The translations under genes and the position numbers were made by a program. A stretch of DNA of 64,000 bases, taken from positions 13,088 through 77,087 of the forward strand of contig NMRB01001074.1 of the NCBI GenBank assembly GCA_002633025.1, written 5' to 3'. Below the pieces are notes generated by a model that was not told the DNA's origin, did no database searches, and was given only the letters and a program-made list of their open reading frames with translations. This DNA comes from Notospermus geniculatus. Its lineage: Eukaryota; Nemertea; Pilidiophora; Heteronemertea; Lineidae. Every line of letters starts with the position of its first letter. Position 1 is the stretch's first letter. Positions 12,301 through 27,300 of the stretch are shown here, in pieces.

Positions 12301-15300
12301 CAAATCAGATTACAGCGACCGCACCAAAACCCACCTGAACAAGGCACGGCTAAGGATGATTGACAGCGTATCTAAAATACCAATATCAGTTCAACAATAA
12401 CTAGAGCCATCATGTGATGGCGCAGATTCGTCTCCATTTGAAAGTTATGAAATGGCATGCACAGCGGCAAAATAGGTGGGCAGGGTCCAAAGGGTGCTTT
12501 GGGTACAAATATAGTACCCTAAAGAAATTTGAGGGTACGATATAGTACCCTGAAAAAATCAATTCAGTAATGTTTTTCTTAAATTTGTTACATTTCAAAT
12601 GCAACTTTCATGCATAAGGGAGACTAATTTTGCATTTTGGAGTGAAAAANNNNNNNNNNNNNNNNNNNNNNNNNNNNNNNNNNNNNNNNNNNNNNNNNNN
12701 NNNNNNNNNNNNNNNNNNNNNNNNNNNNNNNNNNNNNNNNNNNNNNNNNNNNNNNNNNNNNNNNNNNNNNNNNNNNNNNNNNNNNNNNNNNNNNNNNNNN
12801 NNNNNNNNNNNNNNNNNNNNNNNNNNNNNNNNNNNNNNNNNNNNNNNNNNNNNNNNNNNNNNNNNNNNNNNNNNNNNNNNNNNNNNNNNNNNNNNNNNNN
12901 NNNNNNNNNNNNNNNNNNNNNNNNNNNNNNNNNNNNNNNNNNNNNNNNNNNNNNNNNNNNNNNNNNNNNNNNNNNNNNNNNNNNNNNNNNNNNNNNNNNN
13001 NNNNNNNNNNNNNNNNNNNNNNNNNNNNNNNNNNNNNNNNNNNNNNNNNNNNNNNNNNNNNNGGGGGGCTTGCCCTCTTAATCACATGAAGAATGGGTAT
13101 AACCAGGGATCTGGTTCATGGTCCCCTCGTTTGTAGGACCTCATCCTCGTACCTAGGGTTTACACAACTGCTCGCCTCCTCGCACTTGTTTCGTTAAGGG
13201 AGCGCGCGTATGACCGTAAATAACCTGAGATTCTCCGGATCGTAGGACCTCGGCCATTGGGTTAGAAGATGATACAAGCCACCTTGAGGGGCTGCAAAGC
13301 CTATGGAGGCTTTAAGACATGGCCCTAGGAATCTAACCCTTGGATCAGAGATGAGAGGTGCTCATGTTTCCCCTGCACCACTCTGACAGTCCCCAATGAA
13401 TGGCTGGCCACACTGACACAGCCTACAGGTTGGACACGTCAAAGGCACAGCCACCAGTCAACCACAAACGCCAATGGAACCTCAGGAACGAAATGTCATG
13501 AATGTCCTTTAAGAAACTGTTGAACAGCTCGTCATGTATTCAGGTCCAAATCTTTCAACGAGTAACCACAAGTTAATGTCGGAGAAAGATGGTGTTTCTA
13601 TGGTGATTTCCAGTTGTTCTAGTTAGCATTGTGAACAGTCGATGTTTATTTGTTGCCGCCAGACAAATAAGCTGTGACGGAAAGTGCTCGCCAAGTCCGT
13701 CCCGGTGATCGATGGGACTTGGAGAACTAGCCAGAGGAGGACGGCGAGACCAAACATGATTCCACCCAAGTTGACGACAGACACACCAACCTTACAGGAA
13801 ATTCAAGGCCAACGCAACCTCCTAACCCTTGCTGCTTGACAAATAAGCTGTGACTAAAAGTGCTCGCCAAGTCCGTCTGTGTGATCGATGGGACTTGGAG
13901 AACGAGCCAGAGGAGGACAGCGAGAGCAAACATGATTCCACCCAAGTTAATGGCAGATGCACTAATCACACAGGCCAACGTTGCCTCCTAACCCTAACTG
14001 CTTGTCAAATAAGTTGTGACTAAAAGTCCGTCACAGCAGGACTTGGAGAACTAGCCAGAGAAAGAGTGAGCGAGACCAAACATGACTCCACCCAACTTGA
14101 CAGTAGATGCATACCAACCTCACAAGAACCTGAAGGCCACCGTAGCCTCCTACTCAATGACTAAGGCCTTTATAGATTCCCGTTTTTCATCTTTTTACAC
14201 TTTCTGAATGGAAAATCCATCACGTGGGTTGACCGTTTGAGCTTCCTACACGAGCTGCAGTTCAGATAAGTTATGGAGGGGATATCAGAAATGGTGGGGT
14301 CAGTTCCATGCCAGACCAACGTGAAGTGACGAAGCGAGCGAGCGCTAAGAACCCCTGATGTTCTTAGGATGTGCCAGACTGACACTTCAGGTGACAGGAC
14401 ACCAAGATCACTTCTGAATTAGAGGGTTAAACCATAAGCTGGAATCTGACGTATTTGGGTGACAAGCTCAGTTCAAAAGCTCCCAGAGTTCATCCCACCC
14501 CAACCATGAAAGGAAGAAGTGCTTCGCCTAAAGTCTGTCATTTGTGCATGTCACTGCCATCCTGTCATCTCCCGTCATGCAAGTTCCTTTATCTCAAGGT
14601 TCAACCATGTACTTTATCAGGGAAGGAAGAAGAAGGGATGAGGGTACTGGTATTAAAGAGGGAGATCAGTCTTTTCCACTCACAGAAGATTATTCCGTCA
14701 TGTCCCTCGCCCACGACATGACTGCCAATTCTCATCACCACACCAATTGATAGGACATGTTGGAGCCGCAATCAGTCAAGTCAAACAGTGGACGTCATGT
14801 TGTCTTTACAGTTTATTGCGCATTCATTGACGACGGTTTTCTTGACGACCATTGAGGGCTTACGATGACCATTCACAGCAGCTGAAGATGAACGGGGATG
14901 CCTGGTTACCGTGGAACGCGAAACGGGCCGTGCTGGAGTAAGAAATGGGAAGAATATGACTGAATGACAAACTTATCGACGATATGGGCTGTCGTGGTGA
15001 TGTGGCGGGAGTCACTGACTAGCAGTCAGGAGGTCAGAGGTTCACAAACCAATACTGTCAACATTAGATTGGGGTAGTGTCACCCTTGGCTGTCTCATGT
15101 CCCCGAAGAGTTGACAGAGTTGCTCTTTGAGGTCCACTTCTCTGGCACATCAGGAATTACACTGGATAGACAAGGAAATTTGACCATGTAACAACTGATA
15201 AACTGTACTTCCCTCCAACAAAAAAGACAATTCTCCAAAATTGCTAACCGAAATCACTGCTGTCACTTCGCATAGCAGCGGAACACATCATAAAGATTGG

Positions 15301-18300
15301 ATTGAAATATCTCGCTCAGTTCCGATGAGAAAAATCTCTCGTAGGCGCTCGGCATTATGAAAACAGTATCATCGGGATATGCGTTTCTGATCAAGAATTG
15401 CAAACACACGCGATGGTGATGAACACCTCATCAAACACATACCTGAGTTTGCAATCACAATTTCAATTTATGTTCCACATAGACAAGCAAAAACAGACCC
15501 GACTTCGCAGGGATATGGAGCTCACGTCAAGTCGGATTGAGAAAAATGTTGTGTACGCCTCATAGCATAGCATTTGCTAGGTGAGGTGGGGAGAATTCAA
15601 ATCATCTAAATTGCCCCACACGGCTATAACCAGCACCGATCAATTACCCCGATTGCTGGACTCCATTCAGTGTTTATTAGCGTCATCTGGTACATGGAAT
15701 TCAATCGAGATTGTCCGCGCACAGAGGCTGGGGTAGTAAATATACCTGCTAGTTGTTTATAGCCCAAAGGATGAAAGGTCACAAAGTATGAAATCAACTT
15801 GTCAACTTGTGATCTCGGGCAAGTGATTTCACCACCATAACATGATATATTGACAAGAAATTTTTCCGCTTCATCGGTAAATGATGATTTCTATCCATCA
15901 ATTTGCTACGGACCAACATCAAGATCTTTGGTGACTCCCGGTGACAGTGACATGACACAACCAGGAAGGGCTGAGACTGAAATTGACCAAACTGAATTAG
16001 TTGAAGCTAAATCCAACTCACTTCTTATCTGACTTGCGAGCCTCCATGGCCTAGTAGTTTACACACTTGCCCACAAGGCACGATGTCCCAGGTTCAAATC
16101 CAGCAGAGGCATGGTTTTCGAAGATGAAAAAAGATGATCAATAGTGCTAAAGATTCTATTTTTTTGGGACGAGAATTGATCAATGGACTATCAGAAGCTA
16201 TCACCAACCTCCAGGAACCTCACATCCTGAGAAAACCCTGATAACAGCGGAACGCATCACTCAAGAGACTGTCCACCCTCAAGCCTCAATGGCCAAGCGA
16301 CAACCCAAAAACTATCCCAGCTCCTGAACGAATGCCAAGCTTATGACCCGCCGGCGTCCAGTCATAATCTCGTTAGTTCCAAAACATCGTGTCGCCTCGG
16401 ATCTCGGTAAACGACATCCATCACAAGTGACGATGATCCCTCGGGAGAAACGCCACGTACCACGGCGATATCAAGGTGGTGGAATCTCTGCATCCACGCT
16501 GCTTGTTGATTAATCTCACAGCAACATTACAGCGTTTTCAGCTTCACGTGATGAGGAAAGGCCAAAGGTACAATCAAAATTCTGCACGGATGGACAAGCT
16601 TACTATCCAAGTTGCACAAGTTCAGGGAATTTTCTTGAGGTATGGGAACATCAGGATGGGAAATCATGGCGAAAGCAAGGACATGAGGAATGTCGAGTTC
16701 ACAATGTTGTCTTCAGGATGAGTTAGGGAAGACTCTCAAACCTCATCAGGTCCTTGAATGAAGATCCTAGAACATTGCCACACAGCACCAATGTGATTGT
16801 GTCACCACCAGGCTACCATCATTCCTAGTGAAGTGATGCCCTAGCCTACGGTTCATTGCCTAACCACCTCCTCATTCCAATTCTTGATCAGACCTTCTGG
16901 CATTGTGCTTCTAATAGGAGCTGTCAGCGAGTTGACCACTAGGTGTCACTACAGCCCAATTCAATGCATCTAGCGGACCCAGTCATTATCGATCGAGCAG
17001 CAATCACGTAGATTTTCCTGTACATTGGTCCGTTAAGACTTTGCTGCCATTTGTTGGCAATATGCGCAGCTGACTGCTCCCATTGGTTAAGACTGAGGAG
17101 GGAACCCACTCCAGGTACACTCCCCAGTCCTCCTCTCCCCAAGGGATATTCCGGCTGCCCCGGGATACGAACTCAGGGCAAGCAGGAACCCATTTTTCCA
17201 TCTCATCCTAAAGACGAAGAAGCCACCACCAACTCCAGCGCATCCTCTTCTCCCAAACTAGCCCCACTGCTTTAACTGGGGGCCTCTTGCGCTAGAAGCT
17301 GGTGTTTGACCGCTCGACCAGGGAGACTATTCAGCTTCTAGATACATCTGCAGATGGCATGTTCCACTCTCCTCTGCTACCACCATCAACTGAGCCAACA
17401 GGCATACTCACCAAGTGTGAAACCGAAGCACCACGGTCAGGCGTTCTCAGCTTTCTCATGTCGTCAAGAAGTGCGTCAGTGACATGAAGGACCTCGCCAG
17501 GGGGACACATTTAACCTGACACGGGCATCTCCGATTCGACCAAGCCAGACCCTGTGAAAGAGCACTCGACCGACAGGTGCAGTGTGATGAGCGACCCGCA
17601 GCTATTGATAAGTGGTTTCGGATTGATGGACAATTTTCGACGAGCTGTCTCCGTTGATGGTCACCATCCAATCCCAGCAGTTCTGAGCGGTTACGGCTCT
17701 CAACACTGGAGACATACAATTGGAGAACATATATGTGAGTTTCAGCTCTCCCAACATGGTTTAACGACCCAGTTCAAACCTGTCGGAGGTGATCCTTACA
17801 AAAGGAAAATTGTAGTACGGCTCTTCTGAAGCCGTCAGATCATGATACATGTACCTGCTTCAGCCGCTGATGGACAATTTATTCCTAACCCGGTCCCGGC
17901 TTCATCCTCATTGAAAGACAATACCGGATACCATGATTCGACCTGTGCTCGATCTATTTGTGCAAGTTGCGAGCAGTCATCACTCTCGAACACCCAAGGA
18001 ACTTGACCTGAGTCTTCCAACATTACATGTCGACCAGAACTCCTCCAACAAACACCATTTGTCCACTCATCTTGGCTTGGTCCTTCAGTATATGTTGTTA
18101 GTCCTCCATCCTCCAATATCCGTGTTTGTTTTGATCGGCACAAACTAAATGGTCTCCTGCTGCGACCCGCCCCGAGGTGAAGATTGCGAGCAGGGCAGAA
18201 TCCCCCTCGGATTGGATTAATCAGAGTTTGCACGCTTCATCAGACATTGATTTCACCGCAAACCCCAGAGACAATCTGTCAAGATGGGGCGGCAACACCC

Positions 18301-21300
18301 CTCGACGTGACTTGATCGGCGTAGCTGTGCAGCTGAATATTTCATACGAATGGAACGAATCGTGGGCCGCGGGGTTCTTCATCATTGTTAACAGGATGAA
18401 GCAACATTCTGGGCCAACATCTGTACAGTATCATTCACCTATCATCAAAGAAAAGAGGCTAGTTCTGTCGGCAGAGGCTAGTTCTGTCAGCAGAGGCTAG
18501 TTCTGTCTGTGGAGGCTAGTTCTGGTGGCTGACGCTAGTTCTGTCGGCAGGGGCTAGTTCTGTTGGCAGAGCAAGTTTTGTCAGCGGAAGCTGGTTCTGT
18601 TGGCAGAGGCTAGTTCTGTCAGCAGGGGCTAGTTCTGTCATTCCCTCAGCGATGCCTAATACTTTTGTTAGAACACAGTTAGGAAGTCAAGTGCTATTTG
18701 ATGTTCACCCATGATCCTATCGGAACTCCCGATAACCCAGAAGGAATCCAGGCTAAGTGTTCATTGAAACGACAGGAAAATGATTCATTGAACATCAGAA
18801 GTATCGTCTCTAACAGATCACTGGAGCGGACCTTGCAAATTAACAATGGACCAACTTGTTACCGGCAATTTGCTTGCAACAAAGATCACACAGCTCTCTT
18901 CTCTTCTGCTTCTCAAACTTCAAACGATCCATTTCGTTCCGTTCTTCCAAGCTGAAGATCGTAATTCCCTCGGTACACAAGAGAAGTGTTGACCAAACAT
19001 GCCAAACCAGGCCTAATTTGCTCGCGGAAATGCTTCGATTCGAAAGTCAAACTTATTACGAACTGATCAAAGTCTCTCATATTCTCGATCTCCGTCGCTT
19101 TTTTCTCCGAGTGATATTCATCAGACGGGAATCTTGAGGCACCCGAAGGGCACAATCAGAGGCGCTCATCAATTCTCATTACTCCATCTAGATTATAAAT
19201 AAAAGATTTAATAATGATGCCGTTTTATTGCCGCGCCAAAGGATCGGAGGCTCCTCGGAGGGTGGAATCACCCAGACACCACCACAGTCAGTTCTGACTC
19301 TATAGCGTGTTCAAATTCAAAGGGACACTTGGCATACCAGTACGCAATCACCACATCTGTTTTGTTACTGAACATCAGATGGCGCTGCCATTACGAAACA
19401 AAGAAAAAAACATTTGGAGACATGACATATTAGTTTTTGATGCATCATGTTGCCAACGAGCTACCGAAGCACCACACGTACACATGTACAAGTACACTCA
19501 TCTGTAACATAACCCCAGTTGAAACGTAATGTAGTGTTACGACCACACGCCTTTTTCATCTCCCCTCAAGTTACAAAGCAGCTTTGAAATGACTCAGTGA
19601 GTGTATATAATGAAAAACTGATCAGGTCAAAGCGAACTGAGATGCCAAGTTGAAAATCACTGAACCAAGATGAGTCAGGTACTCTCGTCAAGGATCTAAC
19701 ATCTTCCACAACATTTTTTTTCCATATTAGGGCCTAATTTTCCTGCCTCAAGTTCTTACACGAAGAAGAGAAGTTTGAAGAACACCTGCGAAACTTTATG
19801 GAACTAATCTCAAACCATCGAGACATCCATCCCCAGCAATTAATCGTTCAGTCCCTATGATCTCCCGTTGAAATATTGCATGCCGCAGGGATCAATTTCT
19901 ATCGCAGAAACCCCGATCGTGCTGATTGATCGGGTTGGTGGCTAATTGAAAGTCGATGATTGAAACGATACGCGTTGGATTACGAAAGTATACAATCAGG
20001 ACGCCATCTAGAATGACGAAACCCTCAATTAAAATGAAATTCTATTCTATGCCAGTTTCTTTCAGCAAAGCTTAGAAGGTGATAGAAAAAGATACATGAA
20101 GGATCTCCAGTGACAGCCTGAAGGAATGGGCCATCTGTGTCTGGTCCTTTAAGACTCGAAGCATCCTCCCACAGCAGGGCTTTTTACCTTGCTCCTCTTC
20201 ATCCACTCACACTTTGTGTGCGAGCGTATGAAGAGGAAAGAGACCAAACCCCGGCTATAGGAGGATGTGACATTGGGGACTGAGTGCAAAGAACTGCTGT
20301 TAACCTCAGGATACCGACATGATTGGCCTAGCTGTCAATGCCAGACACAACCCCGCTGCACAAGTTTTTAGCACTTAACTGAGTAGGAAAACTACAAAAG
20401 ATGAGTATGCTGATGCGCAATTCATGGGAAGTAAGATACCATACTTGCAACCCACCTTCGCATACAGATTAGTTTAAAACCTGGGAAAAAGAACTCTTGA
20501 CAGCAACTCGGATGCCAGACAAGAAAAACACCCCAACGAGACTCACATACAACATGAGAAAAGAACATCAACACTGATTCAGGGACTTCGTCAGCAATGT
20601 GTGTATCGCTATTGTAAAGTGCGCATAGTGAACTCAACCACACCCGACGTCTGACAACAAAGTGTATGTCGCTTTCTTCTGGTGCACACGGTCGGCTGGC
20701 GGCAGGTTCCAAGAGTTAAAAGGAGTTGGATCTGCGAATAATCTGATTAGTTCTTCAAGATTGGTTTGTGTTGGACTGATTGAGATCATCCGCTTGAGTG
20801 GTCACTGGCGGAGTATGCCAGATAACGTGGGGACGCGAGTTGATGGGTTCTGTCTCGGGGAGGGAGACTGAGAGCTTAAAGGGAGAGGATCAGGCGTGTA
20901 AAGTATTAAGTCTACATGGTTGGGCTTCAAGCCATTCTGGACCTTTACTCGTGATCAACCCTTTGCTGCAAGAAGAAGTCACCAGTCACCAACCAGTGCA
21001 ACACTAGCAAGCATCAAACACTGGCTAACCTAATCAACTCCTTTTATGCTGCCATGATAGAAGTTGCTCTACCTGAGGTATGAGTTGGCCTCTGGGACGA
21101 AATGTTCAGTGGTAGGGACCAACGGTTCAGGGATGAGCATTGTATTTTTCCATCAGAGCTGAAGTCATCGCCTTATTATTGGTCCCTGAAGAGGCCATCT
21201 CAAGCTATTCATGTTCCTAAGGTCTTTTACTTGCCCTTGCAAATGCACAAGGTACAAGGCATCACAACTTTATACTGTTCATGCAGCGGACTGACGAGTC

Positions 21301-24300
21301 AAGGATGATTATTCCATACGGCTTCGAATACGGCAACTGCTGCTTGCTAGGCAGACGTGACAACCACTAGTCTATCACGTCTTCTCCAGGGATGAGTCCT
21401 CTCAAATGTTCAGGACTGAGCTGCCTCAGAAGACAAGTCGTCCAGGAACAAGGCTCTCTACAGACAAGTCTTCCGAGATCAGCTGTATGGAATGGATACT
21501 TTCAGGATGACCAGCCCCGAAATACTCCTTTAATACAACCAGTACTCTACTGAAGAAACCAATTTTGGTTTTTTCGGCAGATAAAATTGAAATCAACTGC
21601 TCCAGTGGTCACTGGTGGAGATACTCTATAACCAGAAATGCGGGGTGTTTAATGGGGTGATGGAGTCAGACAGTGATGGCTTTCAAACAAAAACAATATC
21701 ACATTTCTTTGCTTCGCAATTACATGGTTGGGTGACGGACATAAGCCGAGCAGGGAACGAGACAACCACGTGTTTTACCAACAGGTCAAAGAGTAAGCAA
21801 CCGTTCGTTTAGTGGAGGATCAAGCAGTGGGACGGAGCAGCTTTCTTCAAGAAGAAGGTCTAAGACGTAGGCCTACCTATCCTACTGAAATGGCATCTAG
21901 GTTACTGCAGCTCAACTGAAAGGGATTAGGCCTACTCTTCTTGTGATCTAGCTCTTGCTCCAGAAAGCTAGATCCCAGGAGTTGAGTAGGCCTTTCAAAC
22001 AACATAGTTCTCAGTAGTATGTGAAGTGCCTGGAGCATGATTTGTGCATGAGTAACTCTACAGCACCATGAACCATTCAACATTCTCAACATCTCAGACA
22101 AAGCAGCTTCAGTTATCTCATCTTCCTCATTGTATTATTCTTTCTCCTCTTATCATAGGTTGAAACAGACAAGCAACTTAACCATGACATAATCATCTTG
22201 TATTCTTTGCAAGAGGTACACAGACAAAGATGATTTGATTTATCGCTACAAGTAAGTGTTCAAGTTGAACAAACTGACATGACTGATGGCCAACACCTAT
22301 TTTGAAAACGGCAGGTAAAGAATGATAACACCCCCCCCCCCCCAACACACACTGTATAACACCTCCACCTACTGATAGATCCCAGCATCCTTTATCTGGA
22401 CAGAAATCCATCATTCCTGTCTACACGCAGGAATGAGTCTATCGGGAGTTCCCTACATGATGTCCTGAACGTACCTTATAGCAAGGAAGGGATTAAAAGT
22501 CACTTGTCTGAATATGAATATAACACCATAATATCAATACAAAGGATGACTTGCTCCTGAATGGTGAGGAGTCTGGTGTCAGTCTCGCATAAGGAAATGA
22601 ATAGTACCAACAATTAAACTAACAAGCGAGAACACCGGAACCCAGTGTCGTGTGCTGGCGAGAATCATCTGGTGTGTGTTCGAATTGAATCATGGGTGCA
22701 TCGCGGAATCCGTTGACGGGTTTCATCTTTTAAAGGACGGCACTGATTGGGAAGCCTTACCGAGGGCGATGAGGACATGATCCAGTTCAGGAGTGCAACC
22801 ATTGCTCAAGGAAGCTGGTAACCTGATGATTCTCAATGGAAATTTGAGAGGCCATGAAAGCGACCCCAGGCTTTGTGTCTTCAGTGATGGTACTAATGTC
22901 AAGGTATTACCAATATAGCAGTATACCACTTTTTTGCCCTTCTAAAGTCTCTCAACATTTCGAACTAATAAGAGGAAGAGGTTAGCAGCAACAAGCGTAT
23001 GAGGCCATGTACTCTGAACCTCAACTACACCATAAGCCCTGCTGGGCCCTTACGGCCAAGCGAGCTAAAAAGGTCAGCAGCAACAAGCGTTGCAGGCCAT
23101 GTACTCTGAACCTCTCCTCAATTTACACTCAATCTCTCCAAACTTCATACTTGGTTCAACTCTCAATTCCCAAACGCCACTAGACAAATCGGTCACAACA
23201 AGGAGCCTCATCAGCCAGAATACGACCAAAATTTTGCCCATAATCACTGCCATAGAGGCTGATAATTTTCCAATATCAACAATCTGGGTAGGCACAATTC
23301 CTACCCCATCTGGCATCCTTCCCCAACTGAAGAATCAACAATTTAATTGTGGCCAATTTTCATTAGGGACATATTGATCCCATTTGAGCCTCCATAAGTG
23401 GTGGAGAACCCCGGATCAATGTCTGATGTGGACCTAATGTTAGAGTGATGTTCGTCTCCGGCAATCTAGTCGATCGTTCTCGGTATGATGCGCTCTATAG
23501 TGAGGCTGGTGCAGTACGTTGTAATTGGGAATTCAAGAGAGAGTTATCTCTCTCAAGAGGCTGGAACTTAATGAGAACAATCGAATAGATGAGGAGTTTT
23601 GAGAGATAATGGGTCAGGGTCAGGGGTACTCGAGATGAGGGTAGGGCGACTCGAGCTGAAGGAGCAGGGTGCTCATGGACAAAGGAGCACCCAACTGCAA
23701 GATAAGGGTGTTTCGCCATCCAGATCCTACAACATACACGAGACGTGACCCGCTATTGCAAAAACAGCTGCTTATCGCAACCGACGAAAGGGTTAATGGC
23801 CTTGCAAAACAACAGCTGAAATGTCCACCTCTGCAGGTTGACAATAGGAGTGGACAGCAGTGATAAAGTTGAGTAAACTGATGACCAATGATCATCACTT
23901 GTGACAAGCACCTGTGTTTGCTGGAGCACATGAATAATGCATGCAAACATTGCCAGCAAGTGGAACAACCTTGCCCTGACACTGTCTGACATCCAGTCCA
24001 TCATGGCCACTCTAACCCTCCAACCTGCAGCTACCATTAGAGCCAGCACCACTGCACTCAGATACAGCGCTCCTACTCTACTCCACTAAAGCAGCCCATA
24101 ACTGCCAATAACGGATGCAGCTTCCAACAAATCTTTTCTCTTGTGACTGACAGAACGTCATTAACATGAAAGCATCATCGTACTGGTGGAGAACCCCGGA
24201 TCAATGAAATCATCAGCAGACCGTACATCATAATCTACCAGTTTTCATAACATTACTAGGCCAATCCAGGTTGTCCATTCTGTCTGCAAGTGCTGGGAAT

Positions 24301-27300
24301 CCTTGTCAAAAGTACAGTCTCAACATAATACCAGAGAACCAAAAGCACAAGATGTAGGCAAAGCCATATCGTCTGAGTAGGACAAGGAACTGTCCCACAG
24401 GGTCTGGTGTCACTGGCATATTAGCTGCACTGATCACTGCTCTTGTGAACGAGTGATCGAGGGCAAGATGTACCTGCCAAAGCTACAGAAATTGATTAGA
24501 AATTAAATGGGACCATTTGTATTCTACTGTACTCAGGCTTGCCACTTTTTCTAGTGGATCCCCTGAGACGATCACCAAGACTTTCTCCTGAATGTCTTTT
24601 TCTAGATGATGTTCATGCATCTGATACCTGGTATCAGGGTGCCATCTGCCAGAGTCTGTGATACAAATGAGAGTCTGGCTGGCTTGCCTCCAATCTTCAA
24701 TGGTCTTCTGGGGTTTGAAGAATGGGTATTTACTGCCACCATCTTGATCTCACTGTTTTTACTGATACTCCTTGCCTCAAAGTTCGACAGGCCGAGAATA
24801 TTTCGGTATTCTAAGACATTCTCCATTGACATATGGAACAAAACTGTCATAATCATACAATATTTCATCTCGGAATGGTAACTGCACCTTCCAGTTCTCG
24901 ACAACCTGTCATGATCATATCGCATACACCATCACTAACCCCAGGTCGATCATCAAAAGTACGAGATTCTTGTAACCGGGTGACTGGTTTGGAAACATTC
25001 TACATGACTGACGGCCAATCGAGATCAGCAGACGATGTCAGGAACCAGAACTAGATCATCATCATTTGTGAGAGTAGACGGAAATCTCGTCTTGAGAATG
25101 GTTCCTAATGGTAGCAGATGAAATCAGGGTAATAGAGGTTGGTGTGGTCTATAGAGCTGCCAACTTTCAGTTCTGACAGGGAAGACCATCCAAATCTTCG
25201 GGGTAGTGCTTCGGATGCAAGTTTTATTACCGATTCCTGTTGCAGACGGAGCCTGGTGTAGATGGCAGTTGATGGCAGTACCGATGGTAAACCAGAATGG
25301 GGAAGACCAACGCTGACTGGTCCGCACCATACCTGAGATAGGTGATGCGGTCCAGAGCTACAGGCCCTCAGTTCGTAACAGGGAAGACCACCGACTGGTC
25401 CACACTATACCTGAGATAGGTGATGTGGTCCAGAGTTACAGGCCCTCAGTTCATAACAGGGAAGACCAACCCCTACTGGTCTGCACCATCCTCAGAAAGG
25501 TGGGATGGTTTAGAGCTGTAGGCCCTCAGTTTAGGGGAGACATATTCCTACTGGCCTATCACATCTGAGATAGGTGGTATGATCTAGAGCTATGATTCGA
25601 CTCCCACTCACATTGATCTATTAAGCCTTCAGATACGTGGAGTGGTCCAGGCAGTCAGATCCTACTCAGGAAATTCATACTACTGTTTCCCCCACACTGC
25701 AGGTTTTGGCTTGTAAAGAACAATGCAACAAGCAATCAGAACAAAAAGTATTACTCATTTCTCCACAATACAGGCGCCGGTTTTTTCAGACAATGTATTC
25801 GTTCGATGAATCACGATCCTGAAATGAACATTCCTATAAATAACAGACGCACTCAAATCTGAGGTTGAAATCAATCGAGGTGTTTACAGATGCAATAGAA
25901 TGGAATATAACCAGCTCAAATTACAAACAAAGTCATTTCCAATCAGCCAAGCCAAATATGCAGTGGGAGTGCTCGTCATAAATACAGTACACAAACCTGA
26001 GAGGACCATTGCTCTGACAGTAATTGGCAAAGCTTCTTGTTAATATGGCTGCTATTACTGAGGACAGTTTTCAACCCTTTTCAGGCTGACAAATGAACCA
26101 CAAAGCCTTCATAGGGTAGGTGGATTCATCAGTTGACTGTTGTCACCTTCGTTCCTACCAACAAAGGTAGGTAGGGAACTATGGAGTCAACTAACTAACA
26201 GATCCTCAAGTTCTAATAGGTATCCGCCAAGGATTACTGACGACTACATGCGGCAGTATAGTTGTCACACTCATTGTCAGTAATCTGTGGTGGATGCCTA
26301 CTGAGTCTTCATGAGTAGGGCCTTTGATCAGCAGCTAAGATATTATTGCAGACCACAGCCTTGGTGTGGCTGAGACTCTTACCAATAGTCAAGGTCCTAG
26401 TTTTAAATCTGTTGTAGACGGAGCTAGTCCTCAGGCTCCTCCTGGGTAGGTCTCAAGATCCTGCTGCTCAACCTTATCAAGCTGTGGAAGAAATCTAGCA
26501 TCATGTACTTTTTGAGAATTGGAGGAATGACTGACCTACAGGGTGGAGCTAATATTGGTTAATGTTGCACTTAATGCCCAATTAATGTACCACTGATTGA
26601 AGTAGCGCATCCCGGCAGACACTTCCATCTTCCTGCCACATGAATCATTCAATTGGTCTTCCATCCAACACTTCAAAGTCATCACGGAGGCGAGAAAACA
26701 TTCAGCCTTCTCCATTTTGTCTAATTTATTACTTTCTGGTATAATTTTTCAATCACTCGGAGATGGATTAGGCTTGGGGATGATTGATATAGGATTTCAA
26801 AGTTCTTTCCTCTGTTTGACAGTCATAAATCCTGCTGCTCTCACAAACTCGCTGCGTAGGATAAAACGCCAACGGGAGGAAATCAGTCCATTTGTGACAA
26901 CAAGAATTACGAGGATTTCCATGGTAGCACAATGGTATAAATAGGCTTTAACGTCAGGTGCAATCTTTACATCAATCTCATCAAAATTTCAGTCTATGTT
27001 AAGAGTATCACTTTGACGAGAACATCTTCGGAGGTGTTGAAACTGGTACCGGTAAAGAAACATCTGCCTCCTTCGTCTCTGACGAAAAGCTGCACCCATT
27101 TTACAGCACTTCAGTAGACATTGAGAGGTAATAGCCTTGATAAACAAGGTAGTTAGGCACCCACACAGAGAGTGGCATTAGCTGAGAAGTTCTGTTTGAA
27201 GTCCTGAAGAGTGGGATACAACATCAGCCTTGAACTCCCAAGTTCTTCTGTGAGTATGTCGCACAACTTATGATGGAAGACTCCACCCTTAACAGAATAG

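Larger units (their letters stand above)
14160..18450. other. Intron sequence, mostly unrecognised
   Basis: It contains two weak tRNA-like SINE heads (14996-15056 and 16036-16110). Otherwise I see no exon, repeat array or foldback. The stretch 15230-15480 is AT-rich and low in repeats and could be regulatory, without proof. Confidence 0.35.

Noticed and set aside
12599-13136. Long open frames across Ns at 12.6, 49.5 and 62.9 kb
   Set aside because: They consist almost entirely of unknown bases.
17140-17320. Possible SINE on the minus strand (GAGTTCGTATCCC and TGGTCGAGCGGTC)
   Set aside because: The two boxes are about 140 bp apart, too far for a pol III promoter unless interrupted.
17835-18233. 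132-codon minus-strand frame
   Set aside because: No family resemblance and no supporting context inside the large intron.
24606-24881. Hydrophobic plus-strand frame that vaguely recalls a receptor membrane segment
   Set aside because: No pore or ligand-binding motifs follow, and the opposite strand is equally open.
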